64,000 nucleotides of DNA, from contig NC_084827.1 in NCBI RefSeq assembly GCF_033115175.1, positions 145,197,701-145,261,700 of the forward strand, written 5' to 3'. The translations under genes were made by a program, and so were the position numbers. Shown here one piece after another: positions 1 to 12,601 of this stretch. The stretch's first letter is position 1; each line of letters starts with the position of its first letter. The notes below the pieces were generated by a model. It had not been told where the DNA came from, did no database searches, and saw nothing but the letters and a program-made list of their open reading frames with translations. This DNA comes from Lepus europaeus. Its lineage: Eukaryota; Chordata; Mammalia; Lagomorpha; Leporidae.

Positions 1-1190
1 CAGCTCCCCCAGGCAGTGGCAGATAAAGGATACACTGTCATTTTAAAAAACAAAATAAATTTACTGTGCTTCTATGTAAAATAACAGATTTTGACAATGA
101 CTCATTAATTTTAATGTATTTGGCTACACTATAGGTAAAATTTACAAAAAAAAAAAAAAAAAGCAACTCCCAGAATTTTAAAAATCAGACATTTAGGTAT
201 ATAAAGAATTTATCATGGCTGCAGTGAAGAGCAGGGGAGTGTCCCCCCGGAAATCCACCCTGGACAGTGAGAAGCAGACCTCTGGGGCCAGGGGTGGGGG
301 ATGGGTGGGGTGCGGGAGACCACAGACCAAGCCCCGCTGTCCAGATGTGCAGAGGAAAGTCCATGGGCTCCTCCAGCACAGCTGTCCTCCCAGCGATTGG
401 GAAGCCCACCTGGAAGAAACCGCGTCTGTGCCCCGCGAGTATTTTGTCTGTTTTTTGCTGCCACTCAACTGAAGCACTGGTAGGCTTTTCAAAATACGAA
501 ACTTACAGGGCAGCTCTACTTACAAGCAGTGTGGATTCCCAAAGGCTGTTAAATCCATCCGTTTAAGTGTCCAACTTAAACTCCTCTCTCAAGAGAGGGA
601 GTGGGGGTGGGTGGGAGCCGACATTTCCTCCTAGTGGCTGTATCTGGCGCACTTTAGAAACTGCCCTGTTTTGTTTACAAATGATGAACACAGAACGCCT
701 GCAGAGGCAGGCAGCCCCTCCCTGCCACAATCTTGACCAGCAGAAGGGAGGGAACCCCTGGCAGCTGAGGAATCCACACCACGCTGCTTCACCTGAGATT
801 AGGCAAGGCCCTGAGCCCCCGAGCCCCTGGTGCCATCTGGGCTTCCTGATATGTTTCCCTTCGCCAGGCTTAGCCCGGAAGGGCTGACCTTCACCTGAAT
901 TCACCCTGACTGACCAGGCTTCTCTTGAGCAGTGACCCTCTCCTGAAGCCACTTCAGATGGTCACCGGTTGTCACCTCTGGTCGACTGTCCACTGCACAG
1001 CTACAGCTTTTTTCACACGCTGTGGGGCTGTCCTCAGAATCACTCCTATTGCCCAGTGACACCTTTAATATGAGTAGTTCACTCACTTGCCATATTTTGC
1101 ACTCTCCGTACTTTTGTGTCCGTTAAATCTATCATTAGTACGGCTTTTAGGGACAAAATGGGATTTGCAGTCTTTATAAGGTACCTTAGA

Positions 1191-1519
1191 GGAGCTGGCG
1201 CTGTGGCACAGCGGGTTAATGCCCTAGCCTGAAGTGCCGGCATCCCAAATGGACACTGGTTCTAGACCTGGCTGCTCTACTTCTAATCCAGCTCTCTGCT
1301 GTGGCCTGGGAAAGCAGTGGAAGATGGCCCAAGTGCTTGGGCCCCTGCACCCACGTGGGAGACCCGGAAGAAGCTCCTGGCTCCTGGCTTTGGACCGCGC
1401 AGCTCCAGCCGTTGCGGCCAATTGGGGAGTGAACCAGCGGATGGAAGACCTCTCTCTCTGCCTCTCTTCTCTGTGTAACTCTGACTTTCGAATAAATAAA
1501 TAAAAAAAAAATTTTTTTA
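1191..1519 (+). repeat. C-SINE (type 1), 13-bp TSD
   Basis: Lagomorph tRNA-derived SINE starting GGAGCTGGCGCTGTGGC and ending in an A-rich tail. AAGGTACCTTAGA flanks it at 1178-1190 and 1520-1532 (perfect). Confidence 0.93.
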
Positions 1520-1825
1520 AAGGTACCTTAGAACTACACCTATAGGAAGCCAGCACACTACAAACAGCCCTGATTGCTGAGGGAAACAGCACCTGCAGGT
1601 GATCAGTAGCGCTGAATCCCTCCCCTGGGACACACTTCGTCCCTATCCACAAAGTTCTCAAGGTAGGAGTTTTAAGCAGAGTTTGCACTTCAGAAGATCT
1701 ATAAGAAAGTTAACTTACCAAGCAAGAACAAGGATTCCTATCCTATCCATTTAAAGATGTCATTTTAAGTACTGCTTGTGCTTGGCTTAAGGTTGAAAGG
1801 TTTGAAGAACATTCCAGGCATTTAA

Positions 1826-2010
1826 GATGGCGCCTGAGGTGCCTGCATCCCGTATCAGAGTGCCGGGGTTTTGTTTTGGCTCCGGGTTTTGCCTGGGCCA
1901 GTCCTGGTTGCTGTGGACATGTGGGGAGTGAAACAACAGATGGAGGATTTCTCTCTGTCTCTGCCTTTTGAACAAAATGAAAATAAATTCCTCTTAAAAA
2001 TTGAAAAAAT
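1826..2010 (+). repeat. C-SINE, worn and partial
   Basis: Recognisable CTGCATCCCGTATCAG, GGGGAGTGAAACAACAGATGG and CTCTGTCTCTGCCTTTTGA blocks; the middle is deleted. Confidence 0.6.
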
Positions 2011-2305
2011 GTAGCCTGGCAACTCATGTGAAATGATAAGGACTGAAGTGGTAGAGACGCTGCTTCTACTTTCCTCAGGAGACAGGAGTAGCTGGAGAAG
2101 AACGGAAGTGACTGCTGCGGGGGTCTATGATTCTGCAGCCCTGCGCCCCGCAGATGAGTCAAACCGCTGCCCCCACAGAAGGCTTCAGGTGCAAGGAACC
2201 ACCTGAATGTCAATGGTTAATTTTATAGAAAACAGCATTTTTATACAATTTGATTGCATACTCCAAGTTTTAACTTTTATAAGGAGGCAAATAATTCCAA
2301 AGCAA

Positions 2306-2309
<4 letters not shown>

Positions 2310-2336
<27 letters not shown>
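2310..2336 (+). repeat. (AT)n microsatellite
   Basis: An uninterrupted AT dinucleotide run of about 13 units. Confidence 0.95.
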
Positions 2337-2339
<3 letters not shown>

Positions 2340-2542
2340 TTTTTTTTCAAGCAAGCAGGATCTAGTCACTACCAGGAGCTATTCTGTTTCATATTTCACA
2401 TCTACAGCCACATCAAAGCATAATGAGATGTCAATCTAGGACCCCGATATCAAGGAAAATGTTAAATCCTGCTTTAATAACTTCTCTTCAAGAAGTTATG
2501 GGAGCAGAGTTTTAAGATAAAACAATAAAAGATAAAAGTTTA

Positions 2543-2868
2543 TGGGGGCCAGCGCTGTGGCACAGTGGTTAAAGCCCCAGCCTGCAGCCAGCATCCCATA
2601 TGGGCGCCGGTTCAAGTGCCGGCTGCTCCTCTTCCGATCCAGCTCTCTGTTATGGCCTGGGAAAGCAGTACAAGATGGCCCAAATTCTTGGGCCCCAGCA
2701 CGCATGTGGGAGACCTGGAAGAAGCTCCTGTCTCCTGGCTTCAGATCAGTTCAGCTCTGGCCATTGCGGTCATTTGGGGAGTAAACCAACGGAACGGACG
2801 CCCCCTCTCTCTCTCTGGCTCCAGCTCTCATAGTAACTCTTTCAAATAAATAAAATAATTATTTTAAA
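2543..2868 (+). repeat. C-SINE (type 1)
   Basis: Full-length copy from GGGGGCCAGCGCTGTGGC to TTCAAATAAATAAAATAATT. Confidence 0.92.
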
Positions 2869-3227
2869 AAAAGAATAGTTCATGATGCTTAAATAATTAA
2901 ACTTTAACCATCCAAGAAATTCACAACAAATATGGCATCTAACAAAGGTGATCACTACTCTTGGATTTTATTTCAATTCCTTAGTATAATGTTCAACACG
3001 TCAGCTTCATTTCTCTTCCCCAATTGGTCTTACAGTACACAACACATATTGATATTCAAAAGGTAAAGTCTGAAAAGTTAGATAGCACTTTTGTGTCTGT
3101 AATGGAGTATGAAATAACATACACTATATAACCCATTCATTCTCATTGATTTTTTCATTAGTTATCCATATTCCCACATTAGAAATATTAAAAATAGCAA
3201 ATCTATACTTGGATAAATTAATCCTTC

Positions 3228-3330
3228 TGTGCCCCACCATCCTCATTTATAGAAATGGGGAAAACAGTACCTATTTACAAAAATTAAATGAGTTAACATC
3301 ATAAAATGCAAGCAACAGCATTTACTATAT
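3228..3330 (+). repeat. MIR fragment
   Basis: Resembles the MIR core and tail: CCTCATTTATAGAAATGGGG, then AAATGAGTTAACATCATAAA. Confidence 0.5.
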
Positions 3331-3458
3331 ATCAACCATAACTTATGTGTTAAATAGATAGGAGGCACAACTGTAAATTACCAACAATATCATTTCATGG
3401 TACCTGGTGGATAAAACACCATGGAACGTAACAACATAGCTCTAAAAATACAGTGCTG

Positions 3459-3796
3459 GGGGCTGGTGCTGTGATACAGTGGCCTGTAACACTGGCATCC
3501 CATATGGATGACAGTTCAAGTCTCAGCTTCTCTGCTTCCGATCCAGCTCCCTACTTATGTGTCTGGGAAAGCACTGGAAGATGCCCCAAGTGTTTGGATC
3601 CCTGCCACCCAAGTGGGAGACCACAATGGAGTTCCAGGCTCCTAGCTTCAGCCTGGTCTAGTCCCCAACCACTGCAGCCATTTGGGGAGTGAACCATACA
3701 TAGAAGATGATCTCTCTCTTTCTCTCTCATATAATTTCTCCCTCCCTGTAACTCTGCCTTTCAAATAAATCAATAAATAAATCTTCAAAAAAGTTT
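3459..3796 (+). repeat. C-SINE (type 1)
   Basis: Diverged full-length copy. Imperfect TSD: TAAAAATACAGTGCT before, TAAAAATATAGTGTT after. Confidence 0.88.
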
Positions 3797-4757
3797 TAAA
3801 AAAGCATAAAAATATAGTGTTAAGTCGATAAAGAAACAAAATGAGATAAATACCACAACAGCATTTATGTAAATATTTTCTGTATTACACTTATAAACAT
3901 ATTAAAATGCTTGTGTTTGTGGGAAGCAATGTAAGGACAATTTAAAGCAAGGTATGGGGATAAAATGGATATTTTTAGAAACCTATGATAGGCCCTTCAG
4001 AAGTGTACCTACCATATAATTATTACCGCATCCCTTCAGTACTTTGTCAAAAGTTGTGCTTGGACACGTAAGTGTTTGCTGAAAGCAAGGTATGCAACAC
4101 AACCAGCAATCTTGGCAATCTGAACAATGTGGACACAGCTCCCCCCCAAATTTCTTTAAAAGCCCTGTTGTTTTTAATGTTACTCCCTAGCTGTTCTACA
4201 GAACAGGATGTTGGTTAGATTTCAGCTAAGCAAATGATAAAAACAAGCAAGGTTAAGCTTCAGTGGAGACATTTTCAGGTGTTTGGCTGCCTGGCCAAAG
4301 CTCTGAAGGAAAGCTATTTAAGTTCAGATAGTTTAAAAGGGATGCATAATAAGCTATCTCCCTTAAACAATCTTCTTTCCCATCTGACAAGAATCAGCTA
4401 CAAGGCTACACTGGAAATTTCCATTCAGTTTCTGGCTTTCCCTTTAAACCACACAAACAAAACATGATATGCTCTATGCACGTGAGCATTTTTTGTGTCT
4501 CTTTATATTCTGGTAGCACACAAATGAAGCCTACTTGTAATTTTTCACCATCTTTCACCAGGAGAGAGAAGGTTAACATGCTGTTCAGCAGCCTACTCAC
4601 TTATCTTTCAGATCAAGGTATTACAGATTCAACATTGTAATTTTAATGACCACAAAGTATACAGAATAGACAATTATAGAGCCACTGATAATTTCTATTA
4701 GTGTTTTTCTAACAAATCATAGGCTATTTATCCACTTGAAAACTCAGGACTCCATAA

Positions 4758-5259
4758 CAGAGGTCAGTAAACATTCTTGTATAAAGCCAAGTAGCTGGGC
4801 TGGCGCTCTGGCATAGTAGGCTAAGCCTCCACTGCAGCGCCCACATCCCATATGGACAACGGTTCAAGTCCCAGCTGCTCTTCTTCCAATCCAGCTCTCT
4901 GCTGTGGCCTGGGAAAGCAGTAGAAGATGGCCCAACTCCTTGGGCCCCTGCACCAGCATTGGAGACTAGGAGTAAGCTCCTGGCTCCTGGCTTCAGATCA
5001 GCCCAGCTCTATCCATTGCAGCCATAAAGAGGAGTGAAACAGCACATGGAAGACCTTTCTGTAACTCTACCTCTCAATCAAATAGATAATAATCAAAAAA
5101 ATAAAAAGCCAAGCAGCATTTCAGGCTTTGAAGCCATATAAAGTTTCTGCCATTATCATTTTTGTTGTTCTCTTTTTTTTTAACCCTGTAAAAATGTAAA
5201 AATGAATCTTGGCTTTAAAACTTGGCCAGATTCTCTCAGCCATGGTTTGTTGACCTCTG
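4758..5259. mobile_element. hAT-like DNA transposon remnant, split by a C-SINE
   Basis: Ends CAGAGGTCAGTAAAC and GTTTGTTGACCTCTG form a 15-bp terminal inverted repeat with two mismatches. The interior resembles the mammalian non-autonomous family with ends GGTCAGCAAACTTTTTC. A C-SINE interrupts it near its left end. Subfamily not assigned. Confidence 0.6.
4798..5102 (+). repeat. C-SINE inserted in a hAT-like element
   Basis: GGGCTGGCGCTCTGGCATAG start. Near-perfect TSD, AAAGCCAAGTAGC before and AAAGCCAAGCAGC after. Confidence 0.88.
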
Positions 5260-5374
5260 ATCTGTGCCTAAACCATGGTATTTTTTTGGTACCACAGAAT
5301 TAAAGTCTACAAGGACACCAAACTCTTACATAAAATGAACTGAATAAACAACATGAATATGCTTTTTAAAAGAA

Positions 5375-5652
5375 GATGTATGTATGATGTGAAAAGCAGA
5401 GTGTCAGAGGCAGAGACAGAGAGATCTTCTATCCACTAGTTCACTTCCCAAATGGCCGTAAAGCCAGGATCTCCATCCTACTCTTCCAGAAGGGTGGCAG
5501 GGGCCCAAATTTTGGGTCTTGTTTCCCTGCCTTCCCAATCACACTAGCAGGAAGCTGTATTGAAACTGGAGCAGCTAGGAGTCTATCTGGCATTCTGATA
5601 TGGGATGCTGGTATTGCACCTGCCAGCTACACCTGCTGTGCCACAGAGCCAA
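5375..5652 (-). repeat. C-SINE, minus, diverged
   Basis: Minus-strand landmarks are present (GGGATGCTGGTATTGCACC, TCCACTAGTTCACTTCCC). Confidence 0.75.
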
Positions 5653-5825
5653 AGCCAACATCAATATGTTTGCAAAAAGTACACTTGGGACAGGAATTTC
5701 ATCTTTTGCTTGTTGTCCCAGAGTGACAGTACCAAAGATGATGGTAAACAGACAAAAAGGCTTACAACAGCATTCACTGCTATTTATACATCCCTCTCCC
5801 CCATCATCCAAAAATTCATTGTTTG

Positions 5826-6154
5826 CGGCCGGCGCTGTGGCGTAGCAGGTAAAGCCACCACCTGCAGTGCCGGCATCCCATTTGGGTGCCAGTTCAAGTC
5901 CTGGCTGCTCCACCTCCAATCCAGCTCTCTGCTATGGCCTGGGAAAGCAGTAGAAGATGGTCTAAGTGCTTGGGCCCCTGCATCCCCTGGGAGACCCAGA
6001 AGAAGCTCCTGGCTCCTGGCTTCAGATCGGCACAGCTGCAGCCGAGCGGCCAATCGGGGAGTGCACCAATGGATGGAGGACCTCTCTCTCTCTGCCTCTC
6101 CTTCTCTCTGTGTGTAACTCTTTCAAATAAATAAATAAATCTAAAAAAAAAAAA
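5826..6154 (+). repeat. C-SINE (type 1)
   Basis: Full length, GCGGCCGGCGCTGTGGCG to an A-rich tail. It lies 170 bases from the minus copy at 5375-5652, an inverted pair. Confidence 0.92.
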
Positions 6155-6936
6155 TTGTTTCTATGAAAAGACACGATTGGCTTAGACATAGAAAAAACAA
6201 AGGAAATTATTATTGGGCAGTCAAAAATAATGACTGGAGGTCATATGGTACTTTAGTCAAAGAAAATAGGTCAGCAAATAGCTCAACACTACTAACATAA
6301 TCTCCAAATGGGTAGACTTCAGTGTCACATTCACTGGAAGCATGGCTTATTTGTCTAAGACAAAGGGTGACTTGACACCGGAACTTGGTATCATTTTAGC
6401 CAGCAGTATCTCCTGTGTGCCATCTGGTAAAAGCCACAGAACACTGTCAAGTAGCACATTCTAACATTGCAAAAGCTTTTTCAGGGTAAGTTTCCTTATA
6501 ACTTCTAAGGACTGGAGACGTGTAGTATGCATTATGTAAATACTTGGAAGTCCGGATAAATGGATTAAGTGACTATTACTGTGAGGGTTAGCATTAGCCA
6601 GTTATACTTAATAAAGTACACCTTTTGCCATCTTCACATGCGACAGCAGAGCTCCTCTTAGGAACAAAATGCCCTTTGTAGGAGAAAACACTTAGCAAAG
6701 GCATTTCAAGTGCAAGAAGGTCTCCCAGCATCAACAAGAAGGCTAAGGTTGCTCTACATGAGACTAGGCGGGGATACTGTTTTTTCTTTCTGCTGAGAGA
6801 AAGAAAGAAGAGAAAGAGGTCCCACGGAGACAGCAGGAGCTCAGAGGCCACAGGAACACCAGGAATTTGTAGAAATTTTAGAGGATTTTTGGCTTCCTCA
6901 AAACATGCAACTGAAGGTTCAAGCCAACTACAAGGG

Positions 6937-7134
6937 TACTTCGATAAGTTCATGGAAAATGGAATTAAAAGATGCTTATTTTGGTGCAAAAAATATATGC
7001 AGTCACACAGAGCTTTTTCATAACACACATTTTCATGAACTTTTTCAGGAGTCCTCACAGGCATGGACTTCAAAGTGCATTGCATCAAAAGAAATTTATC
7101 TTTTAATTCTGTTTTCCATGAACTTCTTGAAGTA
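6937..7134. mobile_element. Palindromic MITE-like element with 37-bp terminal inverted repeats
   Basis: The left end 6937-6973 (TACTTCGATAAGTTCATGG...) and the right end 7098-7134 are inverted copies differing at 4 of 37 bases. The interior contains TTATTTTGGTGCAAAAAA. Related, more worn copies lie near 13030-13130, 30778-30897 and 51027-51605. I do not assign a superfamily. Confidence 0.75.
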
Positions 7135-8396
7135 TTTCTTTAACTTAGCCCTTGAAGGGTCTGGACACTCAGCTGCCATTTGGGTTCAAACATATTAAAA
7201 TACTAGTTCACAAGGACAGTTGTGCCAAAACTTTACATTCCAGGATATTAATAAAACCACGATAGTTATTATATATGAACACACTTTAGACATAAAAGTT
7301 ATGTTCTCTTGACTAAAGTAATGGTTAAAAAAATGAGAAGAAAACAAGTATAGGTCTTAAAAAATGAGAGATGCAGAGTAGATGGAGGGATGTTTACTAT
7401 AAACATATTTATAAATACATGTAATTCGTGCATAATTCTGTATAATCTGCAGAAGACACAGCTATGAGTTTTGTAATTATGTAATTTCTAGGTAAGAGAC
7501 TTTGTAACTATCTTATGCTTAGACATAAGGGTCATTGTTTCTCAAAACCAGTTGCCTAAACAACCAACTCCAGGAATTGAACACAGGTTACTTTTTGAGA
7601 GAGAACTGACATATAATGGAGGATTTGGGTTTGCCAAAGAAATTTAAGAGCCAAATAAGAACAGATAAATGTTTTGAGACATGGCTCTTGGCTGTCAGCA
7701 ACTCGGGCGACAATCTTGGAAGTTTGAAGGATATAGTAAGCAGGTGGCTGAGGAAGTTTAGGAACGCTCTCCCTCCACCTGCCTTTTACGTCCTCGATTT
7801 CCAGTTCTTCATGATTCTCTCATGAGTCCCCTCCTTTCTCCCTTCGGAAATCTCAAACTACTCCAGAGTGACTCCCCAAGTCTCTATCTTCAGCCCAAAC
7901 TAGCATTTTGTGACTTTAAGCTGGAAATCTCAGTTATCAATTTATAATCGATACCCTAAATTCACCACACTCTGAACTCATTTTCCTTCTCCCATGAAGT
8001 GATTCGTCTTGCATCACTTACTAGTTAGTAACACCAACTTACCTGATCAGCAGAGCAAAAGTCTACGAGCCACCTTTCCTCCCCTCTATCCGATATCCAG
8101 AGTCACCAGTTCTGTCAATTTACTCGCGATCTCTCTGTCCCTGGTACTGCAAGAGCATCTTACCTGCTCCTCCAGCTCAGGCCCTTCCCACTCAGCTAGT
8201 GTAGCTTTTGAAATGCACAGCGGCTCCACCCCCAGTCTCTCAGCACACTGTTCTTGTACCTCCACCGCTAAACCCCCGGCAACTTGATTTCTCAGGGGAA
8301 ATTTCTAATAGGGGAATATGTATCAGCTCTATGCAGTTGAAAATATACAATTACACTGTATTTAAGATAGGACATTCTGCCTTATGTATCATTCTT

Positions 8397-8749
8397 TTTT
8401 TAAAAAATTTTTATAGTTATTTATTTTTTTGACAGGTAGAGTGGACAGTGAGAGAGAGAGAGAGACAGAGAAAGGTCTTCCTTTTTGCCGTTGGTTCACC
8501 CTCCAATGGCCGCTGTGGCCGGTGCATCTCACTGATCCGAAGTCAGGAGCCAGGTGCTTCTCCTGGTCTCCCATGCGGTTGCAGGGCCCAAGCACTTGGG
8601 ACATCCTCCACTGCCTTCCCGGGCCATAGCAGAGAGCTGGCCTGGAAGAGGGGTAACCGGGATAGAATCTGGTGCCCCAACCGGGACTAGAACCCGGTGT
8701 GCCAGCGCCGCAAGGCAGAGGATTAGCCTGTTAAGCCCGGCGCCAGCCA
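8397..8749 (-). repeat. C-SINE (type 2), 19-bp perfect TSD
   Basis: Minus copy with GACAGGTAGAGTGGACAGTG and GGCGCCAGC ends. TGCCTTATGTATCATTCTT flanks it at 8378-8396 and 8750-8768 without a mismatch, so the insertion is young. Confidence 0.95.
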
Positions 8750-9259
8750 TGCCTTATGTATCATTCTTGAGTGAGTCTGTTTCTCAGGTCACTTCCTGAT
8801 GCCTGATTAACTCTGAGAAGACTGAGAACACAACAGCAAAGGAGACACTTCTGTCCTGTGAGACTTTTTCCTGGGCAGGAAGTTAACTCTTTGACACTCA
8901 AAGCAAAAACCAAGACTTTTCAGTGAAATTCATGGCTTTACGGAAGAAAATACCAACTAAAACCGGGACTACAGAAGTTTCCTAAGACCTGTTAATAACA
9001 GTAACTCACTTACAATAAAAACATAAGAGCTTTCTGAGTTTCAGATGAAAACTGTATGATGAAGAAACACCAGTATCTCCGTCCTATTTCAAACTCAGTC
9101 TTTCTTAATAACAGCCACCACTGAGCACTGACCCCCGCCAGGTGTGATGGCAAACCAGAGGCCCACCCTCCCGAGTCTCACCCCTCCATTGCCACCTCTC
9201 TCAGACACTGACGACCTGCCACCCGAGCTGGCGCCACTCTCTCACCATAAAGTTCTAAG

Positions 9260-9610
9260 TGTTGTCACAGGCATGGGTGCCAAGGTCTGCAAGACCAGCA
9301 GGATGCCTGAGGGGTAACCAGGAAAAATACTAAAAGGGCTATTGTGTAACATGGGGATTTTACCTGGCTCCCTATTGATTGTAAATGTACACAGTTGGCC
9401 TCTTATATTGTCCTGTTCAGAAGAAAACCTTGACACAGGCTGTGCCCACCTTAACCATCTCACTGTGGAATTCCGCCCCGGTCTGGAATCCCATACATAA
9501 GTTGCCCTAATAAACTCTTTTATTCTTATATGAGCTTCCTTCTTTGGTCTTTGGTCTCAGGATTCTGTGTCAGTTCAAGCGACACTGTGCACTCTGCCAA
9601 CATTCCGACA
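9260..9610 (+). mobile_element. Solo LTR of an endogenous retrovirus
   Basis: 351 bases starting TGTTGTCACAGG and ending CATTCCGACA, flanked by TAAG at 9256-9259 and 9611-9614. A 4-bp TSD and TG...CA ends fit a gamma-type (ERV1) LTR. AATAAA at 9509-9514 is followed by a T-rich stretch, as expected for the R region. No internal retroviral sequence is present. Confidence 0.7.
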
Positions 9611-9639
9611 TAAGAGATACCGTGCTAAACATTTTCTGC

Positions 9640-9790
9640 ACATAATCCCCTTCAATCCTCACCACAACATGGATGTTACTACTGCTACATTTGATAGACA
9701 AAGAAACTGAGGCTTAGAGGTTAATTACCTTGCCCAAGTTAGGGCCAAGAAATCAAACTCAACCTCTGTGTTTTCCCAAAGTTGGAACCT
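9640..9790 (-). repeat. MIR fragment
   Basis: Contains GACAAAGAAACTGAGGCTTAG and TTGCCCAAGTTAGGGCC, typical of an inverted MIR core. Confidence 0.6.
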
Positions 9791-9869
9791 TTTACCTCTA
9801 TGGCAGGAGACTGACAGCGTGTGTGATGGGAGTGTGTATGTGATTTGAAAAAGCCTCAGAGATGATTCT

Positions 9870-10218
9870 CTCTCTTTTTTTTTTTTTTTTTTTTACAGGC
9901 AGAGTGGACAGTGAGAGAGAGAGACAGCGAGAAAGGTCTTCCTTTGCCGTTGGTTCACCCTCCAATGGCTGCCGTGGGTGGTGCGCTGCGGCCAGCGCAT
10001 CGTGCTGATCCGAAGCCAGGAGCCAGGTGCTTCTCCTGGTCTCCCATGGGGGGCAGGGCCCAAGCACTTGGGCCATCCTCCACTGCACTCCCGGGCCATA
10101 GCAGAGAGCTGGCCTGGAAGAGGGGCAACCGGGACAGAATCCAGCACCCCGACCGGGACTAGAACCCGGGGTGCTGGCACCGCAGGCGGGGGATTAGCGT
10201 ATTGAGCCGAGGCGCCGG
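9870..10218 (-). repeat. C-SINE (type 2)
   Basis: CCTCAGAGATGATTCT at 9854-9869 and CCTCAGATATGATTCT at 10219-10234 flank it, one mismatch. Confidence 0.94.
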
Positions 10219-11659
10219 CCTCAGATATGATTCTAATACAATTTTATCTCCCTATTCCCCTTTTGAAAAGTACACATTGAATTCTGAATAAAGAAGAAAA
10301 CATAAGTAAACCCTCAATTTGTTCTCAAGTGGTTTATGGTTGCTTTTAGAAATGAGTTATCTGGTCCCCATGTTGAGAATATTTACAATCAGGCAAAATG
10401 ATCTGTATGTGTTTTTATGTATACCATGTGCCTCTGTAGTAAGAAAACTCCAAATCTGAGCTTGATTTTATCATTAGATGGGTTACTCGACAGTATCAAG
10501 AAAATAATTCAGATGTACTACTATACATTGGGAATAATTCTATCACTAGATCTGAATGGCTAAAAGCAGTAAATAAAATAAAGATCAAAGTAAGTCTTTA
10601 TTCCAACAAATTATGTTCACATATACCTTAATATCTTCTAATGACAGGCATTTAACAACTATCTGTTAAATGAGTGAAGTGTTATTCAAGTATCATCTTT
10701 GCAGTCCATAGTATGAAGAAATATGAGGTTGATACAGTATTTGAAAACTGAAGGCTTTTAAAGCCCTACTTATAAAAATCTACATAGGCCTCTTATAAGT
10801 TTTAATCAGAGATGTGTGTCATATGTGTTCAGTTACACTGAAGTTGCGAATATTCCCTTGAGATGGGACTGACAACACTGTAGGAAAAAAAAAACAAAAA
10901 CAAACCCAAAACACAAATTCTTTAATACTTCTCTGTTATTCTTATTTCCCAGTTTTTTTTTTATTTTTCAGATTTTAAAAATATTCATGGTAAGATGTCT
11001 TTACCCTAAAGTTAAGATGTGATAATGAGGAAAGTCCAGAAACTGGCTATGGAGGAAAAAATGAAGTCCCCAGAACAGACACAAAATATTCTGAAGACTC
11101 CAAGTCATTATGAATAGCAATTGCTTTATTATATTATAATATACTGACTACAGTGATATTCTCCAGGATTATAAACTTTTAAAGATGGTCCCAAATTACT
11201 GTTTTATTTTTAAGATTTTAAGTCCACTTCTAATTTTGTTTGCTCCCTTCCTTTGCTATCAACCATTCCACTCCAAGCTAGTCAGTGTGCCTCTCCCCTT
11301 TCTAACCTGCTGTTGGCTGAGAACCCAGATAACCAGGTTATCGGGAACTCAGAAGGTGTCTGCCTGAGATGCAACCCCAGGGCCTGTTTTTCTGCCCTTG
11401 GCTGGTTTCCCAAGCGCCTCCCTCTCTCTTGCCTCCAGCACCAGAGACTCTGCTGGCTCCCTCCTCTTCCTCTGGCACCCTCACCAGGTGCTTTTCTCAC
11501 CTGGCTTTCTCTTTCCTGGACGGCCTATGAACACACTTGACTACTTCTTTCCGGCCTCCCAAGAAAACACAGGGCCTTCTCTCTTCTTGTGAGAATTTTA
11601 CTGCTAATTGTTACCAGGAAATACAGAGTAGATTATAAGCATAGAAGAAAAGTCAGGAA

Positions 11660-11700
11660 TTTTTTTTTTTTTAATTTTATTTTTGACAGGCAGAGTGGAC

Positions 11701-11731
<31 letters not shown>

Positions 11732-11992
11732 TCTTCCTTTTCTGTTGGTTCACCCTCCAATGGCCAGCGCACCGCGCTGATCCGATGGCAGGAGCCAGGT
11801 GCTTCTCCTGGTCTCCCATGGGGTGCAGGGCCCAAGCACTTGGGCCATCCTCCACTGCCTTCCCAGGCCATAGCAGAGAGCTGGCCTGGAAGAGGGGCAA
11901 CCGGGACAGAATCCGGCGCCCCAACAGGGACTAGAACCTGGTGTGCTTGCACCGCAGGCAGAGGATTAGCCTAGTGAGCCGTGGCGCCGGCC
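11660..11992 (-). repeat. C-SINE (type 2)
   Basis: TSD AAGTCAGGAA at 11650-11659 and 11993-12002. It begins with a 15-base T tract (A tail). Confidence 0.94.
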
Positions 11993-12217
11993 AAGTCAGG
12001 AAATCTTAAAATGTCTCATACCTATTATGCTTTTAATCGGGTTCACTTCTTAGATGATCCCCAAAGATGATGTGCTCAAGTTGTCATTTCTCCCTCACTA
12101 CACCGTAAGTTCCTTGAAGGAAGAAATCTTATACTTTTATGTCCAAAACTTAATAGGATATAGTGGATTTACAATACATGCCTACCTACAAGCTTAATGA
12201 TTACAAGAGTCAATACA

Positions 12218-12559
12218 TTGAGGGGCCAGTGCCATGGTGTAGTGGGTGAAGCCGCCGCCTGCAGTGCCGGCATCCCATATGTGCGTTGGTTCGAGTTCCG
12301 GCTGCTTCACTTCCAATCCAGCTCTCTGCTATGGCCTGGGAAAGCAGTGGAAAATGGCCCAAGTCCTTGGGCCCCTGCACCCATGTGGAAGACCCAGAAG
12401 AAGCTCCTGGCTCCTGGCTTTGGATCAGCACAGCTCCAGCCTTTGCGGCATTTTGGGGAGTGGGCCAGCGGCTGGAAGACCTCCCTCTCTCTCTCTTTCT
12501 GTAACTCTGCCTTTCAAATAGTAAGTAAATAAATCTTAAAAAAAAAAAAAAAAAAAAAA
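12218..12559 (+). repeat. C-SINE (type 1)
   Basis: TSD AGTCAATACA at 12208-12217 and 12560-12569; ends in a long A tail. Confidence 0.93.
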
Positions 12560-12601
12560 AGTCAATACAGAAGTGCTTCATTTAAAAAAGTTGAGAATTC
12601 A

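Noticed and set aside
1191-1270. tRNA-like heads of the C-SINEs as possible tRNA genes
   Set aside because: They are tRNA-derived SINE promoters with SINE bodies and A tails, not folded tRNA genes.
6594-7088. 164-codon minus-strand frame
   Set aside because: It runs across the MITE-like element, has no acceptor or donor logic and matches nothing in TRAK2.
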